NCBI GenBank assembly: GCA_003669575.1
Contig: QWOR01000306.1
Span: forward strand, 1 to 5,892
Source of the DNA: Planctomycetota bacterium
GTDB lineage: Bacteria; Planctomycetota; Planctomycetia; Planctomycetales; Planctomycetaceae
Direction: 5' to 3'
DNA: 5,892 nt
Below, in pieces: positions 1 through 4,817 of the stretch. Every line of letters starts with the position of its first letter. Within the stretch, counting starts at the first letter, position 1. Position numbers and translations under genes: made by a program. The notes beneath the pieces were generated by a model. It was given only the letters and a program-made list of their open reading frames with translations. It did no database searches and had not been told where the DNA came from.

Positions 1-663
1 GCGGGACTGGTCACCGGGTTCGCCGATCTGTATCGGCTGGCTGAGAAGCGAGAGCAGCTGATTAACCTCGAACGGCAGGGGGAGAAGTCGATCGACAACC
101 TGCTGGCGGGGATTGAGGCTTCGAAGACCCGACCGCTGTTCCGGCTGCTCACGGCACTCAATATCCGCCATGTCGGCGTTTCGACCGCTCGGGCTTTGGC
201 CGACCATTTTGGCAGCCTGGAGGTGATTCGTCAGCAGAAAGAGGATGCACTCGCGGAGGTTCCCGATATCGGCCCGATCGTGGCCAAGGCAATCGCGACG
301 TTCTTTGAGTCGGAGTTTGGCCGGCGAATCGTCGATGGACTGGTCGAGAACGGCGTGGCTCCGCCCGATGTGGAAGTGAAGCCAATCACCGCAGTGAGCG
401 CCGGGCCGGGAGGCAAGTTGGCGGGAAAGACTGTCGTCGCGACGGGAGCCTTGAAGTCATTCACCCGCGATGGCATCAAAGACTACATCCACTCCCTCGG
501 CGGAAAGGCAGCAAGCAGCGTCTCGAAGAAGACCAACTTCGTCCTCGCTGGTGAAGATGCAGGCAGCAAGCTCGATAAAGCGAAAGAGCTGGGCATCCGC
601 GTAATGACCGAAGAGGAATTCCTGGCCGAGTACGGGCCGGTCACTCAGCCGCTTGCGAATTGA
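1..663 (+). CDS. ligA: NAD+-dependent DNA ligase LigA, C-terminal part (5' end outside window)
   Basis: This is the last 220 codons of LigA, in frame from base 1 to the TGA at 661-663. The enzyme seals nicks in duplex DNA during replication and repair, using NAD+ as the adenylate donor; the catalytic adenylation and OB domains lie upstream of the window. The visible part begins in the helix-hairpin-helix region: there is a conserved block reading LERQGEKSIDNLL, then LTALNIRHVGVSTARALADH, and a last HhH element around EVPDIGPIVAKAI. A BRCT domain follows at about 412-636, with GKTVVATGALKSFTRD, the LGGKAASSVSKKTNFVLAGE core and the GSKLDKAKELGI motif, all close to the E. coli LigA BRCT. An apparent internal start (TTG at 196) is only a codon inside the gene. 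A 410-bp gap follows, so LigA looks like the end of its transcription unit, although I see no convincing terminator after it. Confidence 0.97.
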   Translation, partial: AGLVTGFADLYRLAEKREQLINLERQGEKSIDNLLAGIEASKTRPLFRLLTALNIRHVGVSTARALADHFGSLEVIRQQKEDALAEVPDIGPIVAKAIATFFESEFGRRIVDGLVENGVAPPDVEVKPITAVSAGPGGKLAGKTVVATGALKSFTRDGIKDYIHSLGGKAASSVSKKTNFVLAGEDAGSKLDKAKELGIRVMTEEEFLAEYGPVTQPLAN

Positions 664-955
664 TATGCGAAATTTGCCCTGCGTTGGATTACCTGAACTT
701 CAAGAGCTCGCTTCGCGATAAGAGAGCGGAATCTAAGCGGTTACCAAATCACCACATCGTGGAGTTTGGGAATCATTGCGTATGTGACGACATAGAAACA
801 CGTTATGGCTGATCGAGGTCGTCTCGCCGGATAGCGTTGCGAAAACGAATCACAGACGCTGCGAGTGAAGCAAATATTGGTGGTGTGGTACGGTCTGCGA
901 TAACGTGATTTAAGTGATATCCAGCCAACCACATACGTCTCCTGTTGATTCGCAT

Positions 956-983
956 TGTTCAGAATTCTGAACACTGTTCAGAA
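956..983. promoter_or_regulatory. Perfect 18-bp palindrome plus a third half-site (candidate operator)
   Basis: TGTTCAGAATTCTGAACA at 956-973 is its own exact reverse complement. One base later the half-site TGTTCAGAA recurs at 975-983, so two direct copies lie 19 bp apart, about two helical turns. This arrangement is typical of a site for a dimeric DNA-binding regulator with cooperative binding. It lies directly upstream of the -24/-12 element at 986-1003 and about 100 bp before the start codon at 1074. The symmetry is seen directly; the operator role and the identity of the regulator are inferred. No regulator gene is present in the window. Confidence 0.65.
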
Positions 984-985
984 AG

Positions 986-1003
986 TTTGGTACCGGGGGT
1001 GCA
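986..1003 (+). promoter_or_regulatory. Candidate sigma-54 (RpoN) -24/-12 promoter
   Basis: TTGGTACCGGGGGTGCA (987-1003) fits the sigma-54 consensus TGGCAC-N5-TTGCA at 9 of 11 fixed positions. It keeps the key GG (989-990) and GC (1001-1002) separated by exactly 10 bp. Transcription would start near 1013-1015, giving a leader of about 60 nt before the ATG at 1074. No convincing sigma-70 promoter was found nearby. Pilin genes are sigma-54 dependent in several bacteria, which fits the downstream gene, but there is no experimental support here. The palindrome just upstream is closer to the promoter than a usual enhancer site, so it could be an activator or a repressor site. Confidence 0.5.
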
Positions 1004-1073
1004 TTACATCATTTCATCGCCCGTGACTCTCACCGCGAACACATAACAGCCCCCACGAACGAAAGACACCCTC

Positions 1074-1352
1074 ATGCTCAAGCTCATCAACGCTCTGAAG
1101 AACGACGAAGCTGGTTTCATCGTCTCGGCCGAACTGGTCCTGGTCTCGACGATCGCTGTTCTCGGCCTCGTCGTTGGTCTGAGCGAAGTGTCGCTGAACA
1201 TCAACAACGAACTGGAAGACGTCGGCTCGGCCTTCAGCACGGTGCAGCAGAGCTACCACACCAGCGGCACCTGCGGCCACAAGGGCCACTTCTCCGGCAG
1301 CAGTTTCTGCGACACCGCCGACTTCTGCGACGGCCAAGACGACATTCGTTAA
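1074..1352 (+). CDS. Small pilin-like (Flp/TadE-like) membrane protein with Cys/His-rich tail
   Basis: This gene encodes 92 residues. A short charged leader (MLKLINALKNDEAG, 1-14) is followed by a hydrophobic helix (about 15-38, FIVSAELVLVSTIAVLGLVV) with a glutamate at 20. Next comes an amphipathic stretch (ELEDVGSAFSTVQQSY) and a polar tail with Cys67, Cys79 and Cys85 plus His62, His69 and His72. The layout of leader, Gly, hydrophobic helix and early Glu resembles prepilins of the Flp/type IVb class. However, the Glu is at +6 after the Gly instead of the usual +5, so processing at that site is uncertain. I recall similar small proteins in Planctomycetes, usually annotated as hypothetical. 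The codons strongly favour C-ending forms, unlike the neighbours, suggesting high expression. The ribosome site is weak (GAAAG at 1061-1065, 8 nt from the ATG). The gene stands alone between its own candidate promoter and a terminator. A surface filament subunit is a reasonable guess, not proven. Confidence 0.8.
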   Translation: MLKLINALKNDEAGFIVSAELVLVSTIAVLGLVVGLSEVSLNINNELEDVGSAFSTVQQSYHTSGTCGHKGHFSGSSFCDTADFCDGQDDIR

Positions 1353-1354
1353 GA

Positions 1355-1386
1355 AGTGGTCAGTTGTCAGTAATCAGTTGTCAGTC
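1355..1386. repeat. Degenerate 7-bp tandem repeat (AGTNNTC), four units plus a partial
   Basis: The units are AGTGGTC (1355-1361), AGTTGTC (1362-1368), AGTAATC (1369-1375) and AGTTGTC (1376-1382), followed by AGTC (1383-1386). The array begins three bases after the stop codon of the pilin-like gene. Heptanucleotide short tandemly repeated repetitive (STRR) sequences are known from cyanobacteria. I also recall arrays of this GTCAGTTGTCAG kind between genes in planctomycete genomes. Function is unknown; slippage could make its length variable. Confidence 0.75.
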
Positions 1387-1526
1387 AGAAAGTGCCCGCA
1401 CAGCGTCTCTCACACGCTTCGATCTCGGTGCGAACGGTTCTCTCAAGTCCTTGTTTTAGAAGACTTTTCGAGTTTTTTGTGGGATTTCTCGGCGACGACT
1501 GAAGTCCTGATTTCCGGTTCTCTCTC

Positions 1527-1560
1527 AGCCTCCTGCGATTCGTCGGAGGCTTTTTCTTTG
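1527..1560 (+). terminator. Intrinsic terminator after the pilin-like gene
   Basis: GCCTCC (1528-1533) pairs with GGAGGC (1545-1550), with an extra A-U pair at 1527/1551 and a small CG/CG helix inside the loop. The hairpin is followed at once by TTTTTCTTT (1551-1559). It lies 175 bp after the stop at 1352 and would end the pilin-like transcript, insulating the permease gene. Confidence 0.8.
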
Positions 1561-1754
1561 GGGTGACGTCGCATTGTGGTTGACCTGACCTGCACAACCG
1601 GAATTCCGCCATCCACTTCTCGAACTCTCTTTTCATTCCATCTGGGGATGAGTGCTTTTCTTTCGTTGGAAAGCGGGTACAGTGATTCGATTCTTTCGCC
1701 CGGGATTCAGGGCGTTGTCGATTTTGACCGCAGCGTTCGAGTGAGCATTTTGAC

Positions 1755-2714
1755 ATGAATGAGATCCAAAAAGCCGGGAACCTGAACCCGCTGGATGAAC
1801 TGACTGGCAGCCTGATCTGGTCGTACGTCCGGGACGATTACTGGTGGTTCTTTGCTGGTCTGTTCGGGTTGCTGGCGTTTCTGGCGCTTGTGAACTATTT
1901 CACGCGAACCGGCTCCATCGCCCGTGCCACGACCAAGGAAGCTGTGCGTCAGCCGATTTTCCTGCTGCTCATGGCTGTCGGAACTTTGGTGATGCTCGCC
2001 AATGTATACATCCCCTTCTTTTCGCTCGGGGATGATACGAAGATGTATATCGACTGTGGTCTGGCGACGATTCTGATCTCGTCGATGCTGGTGGCCATCT
2101 GGACCGCCAGCTTGAGCGTGGCGGAAGAAATCGAAGGCAAGACAGCAATGACGCTGCTGTCGAAACCCATCACCCGTCGTGAATTCATCCTGGGCAAGTA
2201 TCTGGGAATTGCACAGACGACGTTGTGGATGGTGTTGTACCTGGGGACCGTGCTGATCAGCCTGATTTTCCTGTTGAAAGCCAACCTTGATGCCAAGGAA
2301 GCCGCTGCTACGGTGACTTCGGTGGAGAGATTGTCGACAGCACTGCGAGTCCTGCCGGGACTGACGCTGGTGTTCATGGAAGTCGCTGTGATGACAGCCA
2401 TCAGCGTGGCGATCTCGACCCGCCTGCCGATGCTGGTCAATCTGACGACATGTCTGGCGATTTTTGTGATCGGCCACCTAACTCCGGTGCTTGTGCAGTC
2501 GGCGCTGAAAGATGTCCCATTCGTCAAGTTCGTGGCTCAGCTGCTGGCCACCATTTTGCCCGCTCTCGACAACTACAACATGTCGGCGGCGATCGCGATG
2601 GACCGGACAATTCCGCCGGACTATATCGGATACAATGCTCTTTATAGTCTCTGTTACGTGACGGCGATCATCCTGCTGGCATTCATCTTGTTCGAGGATC
2701 GTGACCTCGCATAG
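1755..2714 (+). CDS. ABC-2-type transporter permease (integral membrane subunit)
   Basis: This gene encodes 319 residues, a usual length for ABC-2 permeases. About six to eight hydrophobic segments are visible (near 29-49, 67-90, 100-122, 152-175, 203-221, 226-248, 258-270 and 294-313). The diagnostic stretch is residues 124-151: after SVAE comes EIEGKTAMTLLSKPITRREF, then ILGKYLG. This is the cytoplasmic coupling motif of NosY/NatB-like permeases, where E..GT...LL..P..R......K equivalents are typical. The protein should sit in the cytoplasmic membrane and need a separate ATPase subunit, but none is adjacent: the next gene is a different ABC class and lies beyond a terminator. The start is fixed by an in-frame TGA at 1725-1727 with no other start codon in between; the ribosome site is poor (GAGTGAG near 1739-1745). 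The substrate cannot be told. Confidence 0.88.
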   Translation: MNEIQKAGNLNPLDELTGSLIWSYVRDDYWWFFAGLFGLLAFLALVNYFTRTGSIARATTKEAVRQPIFLLLMAVGTLVMLANVYIPFFSLGDDTKMYIDCGLATILISSMLVAIWTASLSVAEEIEGKTAMTLLSKPITRREFILGKYLGIAQTTLWMVLYLGTVLISLIFLLKANLDAKEAAATVTSVERLSTALRVLPGLTLVFMEVAVMTAISVAISTRLPMLVNLTTCLAIFVIGHLTPVLVQSALKDVPFVKFVAQLLATILPALDNYNMSAAIAMDRTIPPDYIGYNALYSLCYVTAIILLAFILFEDRDLA

Positions 2715-2744
2715 GATGAGATTGACGGTCGAATGAAAAGAAGA

Positions 2745-2778
2745 AGTGGCGGGGTATCCCTCGCCACTCTTTGTGTTT
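2745..2778 (+). terminator. Intrinsic terminator after the permease gene
   Basis: AGTGGCG (2745-2751) pairs with CGCCACT (2762-2768). The helix continues past a single bulged T (2761) as GGG/CCC (2752-2754 with 2758-2760) around the loop TAT. CTTTGTGTTT follows. The hairpin is strong (10 pairs) and the U tract moderate. It starts 31 bp after the permease stop and separates that gene from the ABC exporter unit. Confidence 0.75.
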
Positions 2779-2795
2779 ACGTTCAATCATGAATC

Positions 2796-2821
2796 CCTCG
2801 CTCTCCCGGGAGAATGCGAGG
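2796..2821. repeat. Inverted repeat / hairpin in the leader of the ABC exporter gene
   Basis: CCTCGC (2796-2801) pairs with GCGAGG (2816-2821). Between them is the perfect 12-bp palindrome TCTCCCGGGAGA (2802-2813), with only AT (2814-2815) unpaired. As RNA this folds into a 10-bp stem with a CCGG loop, ending about 40 nt before the start codon at 2863. No T tract follows on either strand, so it is not a simple terminator. It could be a leader hairpin, a protein site, or a decayed copy of the CCCTCTCCC/GGGAGAGGG-type intergenic repeats I recall from planctomycete genomes. Confidence 0.5.
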
Positions 2822-2850
2822 CAGGCTCGTGGTGTCGACCGGGTGAAGGG

Positions 2851-2856
2851 TGAGGT
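2851..2856 (+). promoter_or_regulatory. Ribosome binding site of the ABC exporter gene
   Basis: GAGGT (2852-2856) matches the anti-Shine-Dalgarno sequence, 6 nt before the ATG at 2863. The TGA at 2851-2853 is in frame with that ATG, so 2863 is the first possible start. Confidence 0.75.
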
Positions 2857-2862
2857 CGCGCG

Positions 2863-4812
2863 ATGACCACGGATTTCCCCAATTACCGTCGACTGCTGCC
2901 CCGGCAAGCCTGGATGCGGCGAGGCGGGATCCTGCTGGCTGTCTGGTCTTGCATTGCAGCTATCGCTCTGGCTGCCAGTCTGGTTGTCCTCTTTCTGATT
3001 GTCGACCTGCTTGTCTACCGGGGCCGGATTCAGGTCCCTGTGGCGGATGCCGAACAACTCGTGCCATTTGTCACGACAGTCGGTCCGGCGGGGGTCGCGG
3101 AAGATACCGGGATTCGATCAGTGCTCTGGCGTCATCGCAACTTCCCGGTTCCCAATTGCCCGGTTGCGACCAGGATCCGTACTCCCCTCAGTCGATTCAT
3201 CCCGCTGCGGACCAACCGCGGGGCATTGGCGACACTGGTTGTGTCATTGGTTGGGCTGGGTATCCTGCATGCCTTTTCTCTGAATCGAATTCGATCCCGC
3301 GCTGCCGGTCTGGCTCAGGAGGTGGCGACCTCTCTGCGTTCACAGATCCACCGTCAGATCCTCCGCCTGGGACCCGGCGATCTCGATCAGCGAGACTACA
3401 GCTCGGCTCAGAGTCTGTTCGTGAGGTCGGTCGACGCGATCTCCGGGGCACTCACCAGTCTGCTGTCGACGGGGATCTCTCATTGGGTGGGGATCGTGCT
3501 CGTTCTGGCGTTGATGTTGATCATTGACTGGTCGATCACTTTGCAGGCTCTGTTCCCGCTGCTTGCGGGCTTCGCGCTCATCCGCTGGGAGCGGACTCAA
3601 GGCGTGCTGCGACAACAACTGGCCGAGGCTCATGCTGCTGGCGATTTGCGAGTGCTCTCCGAGGGATTGAGGAAGAGTCGGATCGTCCGTGGATTCGGCA
3701 TGGAAGTTGTGGAGCAGGAACGCTTTCAGATGTATCTCGATCGCTACTCGGGCATTGTTCGATCCGGGGCCATTGCTCAAGGCTGGTCATTGTGGGCTGC
3801 CCGCGTGATGGGGGCTCTGATGCTGGCGATCGTGTTGTATCTGGTCGGATCGCGTGTACTGGGAGCGGGTAAGCCACTGGGTATTCCCTCCGCCCTGACG
3901 ATCATCGCGGGTTTTGCCGCCCTGCTGCCCCTCGTGAACGGAATCACGTCGGTCTCGTCACTGCGACGGGTGATTGGCGTCGAATGGTCGGCTATCCAGC
4001 GGTTTCTTTCGATCTTGCCTGAGGTTGGCCAGGCTGTTGGTGCCAAGTTCATTGATCCGGTCACAAAGACCATCCAGTTCGAGGGGGTCTCTTACCGCCG
4101 CGGTGACCGGTTGCTGTTGAATCAATTCGACCTGTGCATCCCTGCCGGGTCGGTGACTGCTCTGGTCTCTCTCGATCCACTGGAAGCACGCGCAGCAGCT
4201 GCGATGATCCCGCGCTTTCTGGAGCCGCAGTCGGGCCGGGTCCTGTTCGATGGCGAGGACATCGGTTGGGGCACACTGGAGTCGATTCGGGCCGAGACGA
4301 TTTATGTCGGAGGTAACGATCCTTGCTTCACGGGGACTGTCAGCGAGAACATCCGGTGTGGTGATCCACGCTACGACTCCCCCGCTGTCATGGAAGCTGC
4401 CAAGCTCGTCCACGCCCATCAGTTCATCCAGCGTCTTCCACTCGGCTATGAAACCCAATTGGGCGAGCACGGTGAACAGCTGACGCCGGGTCAGACGTTC
4501 CTGCTGGGGTTGGCTCGGGCGATCATTCGCAATCCTGCGGTGATCATCATCGACGAGCCGACAGAAGCACTCGATCAGGGGACCAAGAACTTCCTCGATG
4601 ACACCTACCAGCGGATGTCCGACCAGCGGACCGTCGTGTTCATTCCCACCCGGCTCTCGACGGTGCGTCGTTGTGACCGTGTGGTCGTGATCGACGAGGG
4701 CCGAGTTGACTCGATTGGTCCACAGCCTGAACTGGTCAAATCGTGCGAGCTTTACCGTCACTGGGAGTACGTGACGTTCAATGTGTTTCGTCGCAGTGGT
4801 GAAAAGGGATAG
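2863..4812 (+). CDS. ABC exporter-fold protein (fused TMD-NBD) with a degenerate, probably inactive ATPase domain
   Basis: This gene encodes 649 residues. The N-terminal part is a type I exporter transmembrane domain, with helices near 22-50, 121-140, 205-240 (two), 312-331 and 341-362. An unusually long extracytoplasmic loop (about 52-118) separates the first two helices. From about 402 a nucleotide-binding domain follows. It keeps the fold-defining text (SGRVLFDGEDI, FTGTVSENI, ARAIIRNPAVIIIDEPTEALD, RLSTVRRCDRVVVIDEGRV). Its ATP-handling residues are replaced: A-loop aromatic is Arg413; Walker A GPSGSGKST is SLDPLEARA (436-444, Lys to Ala442); Q-loop Gln is Gly484; LSGGQ is LTPGQ (540-544); H-loop His is Thr596. 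Walker B Asp564 and Glu565 remain. The open frame over 649 codons argues against a decaying pseudogene. It may be a regulatory or structural half of a heterodimer, or a non-transporting protein. The start is fixed by an in-frame stop at 2851; the next gene follows 5 bp later. Confidence 0.9.
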   Translation: MTTDFPNYRRLLPRQAWMRRGGILLAVWSCIAAIALAASLVVLFLIVDLLVYRGRIQVPVADAEQLVPFVTTVGPAGVAEDTGIRSVLWRHRNFPVPNCPVATRIRTPLSRFIPLRTNRGALATLVVSLVGLGILHAFSLNRIRSRAAGLAQEVATSLRSQIHRQILRLGPGDLDQRDYSSAQSLFVRSVDAISGALTSLLSTGISHWVGIVLVLALMLIIDWSITLQALFPLLAGFALIRWERTQGVLRQQLAEAHAAGDLRVLSEGLRKSRIVRGFGMEVVEQERFQMYLDRYSGIVRSGAIAQGWSLWAARVMGALMLAIVLYLVGSRVLGAGKPLGIPSALTIIAGFAALLPLVNGITSVSSLRRVIGVEWSAIQRFLSILPEVGQAVGAKFIDPVTKTIQFEGVSYRRGDRLLLNQFDLCIPAGSVTALVSLDPLEARAAAAMIPRFLEPQSGRVLFDGEDIGWGTLESIRAETIYVGGNDPCFTGTVSENIRCGDPRYDSPAVMEAAKLVHAHQFIQRLPLGYETQLGEHGEQLTPGQTFLLGLARAIIRNPAVIIIDEPTEALDQGTKNFLDDTYQRMSDQRTVVFIPTRLSTVRRCDRVVVIDEGRVDSIGPQPELVKSCELYRHWEYVTFNVFRRSGEKG

Positions 4813-4814
4813 GA
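4804..4814 (+). promoter_or_regulatory. Ribosome binding site overlapping the ABC gene's stop codon
   Basis: AAGGGA (4804-4809) lies 8 nt before the ATG at 4818, and AGGA (4811-4814) overlaps the TAG stop at 4810-4812. The 5-bp gap suggests that the two genes are transcribed together and translationally coupled. Confidence 0.6.
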
Positions 4815-4817
4815 TCC

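Larger units (their letters stand above)
664..1073. other. Intergenic region between ligA and the pilin-like gene
   Basis: This gap of 410 bp shows no credible gene on either strand. A 77-codon minus-strand frame at 741-974 has no recognisable motif. I see no tRNA, no riboswitch core and no clear terminator for ligA. The first 290 bp are featureless to the eye. The last 120 bp hold the palindrome at 956-973, its extra half-site to 983, and the sigma-54-like element at 986-1003, so this part reads as the control region of the gene at 1074. Confidence 0.7.
1353..1754. other. Intergenic region between the pilin-like gene and the permease gene
   Basis: This 402-bp gap contains the heptad repeat (1355-1386) and the terminator (1527-1560). 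Short frames on both strands (for example 1378-1566 and 1576-1758 on +, 1385-1756 on -) have no recognisable motifs or good ribosome sites and look like chance. The last 190 bp must hold the promoter of the permease gene. TACAGT at 1678-1683 could be a -10 box, but no good -35 box stands at the right distance, so I do not call a promoter. Confidence 0.6.

Noticed and set aside
799..907. 8-bp inverted repeat CACGTTAT / ATAACGTG about 100 bp apart
   Set aside because: A match of this length is expected about once by chance in a gap of this size, and nothing else supports it.
1445..1480. Possible second terminator: AAGTC/GACTT followed by T-rich sequence
   Set aside because: It has only five pairs, mostly weak, and the T run is not directly after the stem; the hairpin at 1527-1560 is far better.
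1678..1683. TACAGT as a -10 box for the permease gene
   Set aside because: No acceptable -35 box stands 16-18 bp upstream, so it is not distinguishable from background.
1707..2477. 256-codon minus-strand open frame opposite the permease
   Set aside because: The translation is rich in His, Gln and Arg without motifs, and lies opposite a clear membrane protein gene; it is a shadow of the sense codons.
2850..3527. 225-codon plus-strand frame overlapping the start of the ABC gene
   Set aside because: It is Ser/Arg/Gly/Pro-rich with no motifs, and is out of frame with the well-supported exporter transmembrane domain.
3958..4761. 267-codon minus-strand open frame opposite the ABC NBD
   Set aside because: It has no recognisable domain and lies entirely opposite a gene with strong family similarity.
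2863..4812. Treating the ABC gene as a pseudogene because of its broken ATPase motifs
   Set aside because: There are no stops or frameshifts over 649 codons, the rest of the NBD is well preserved, the ribosome site is good and a downstream gene is coupled to it.
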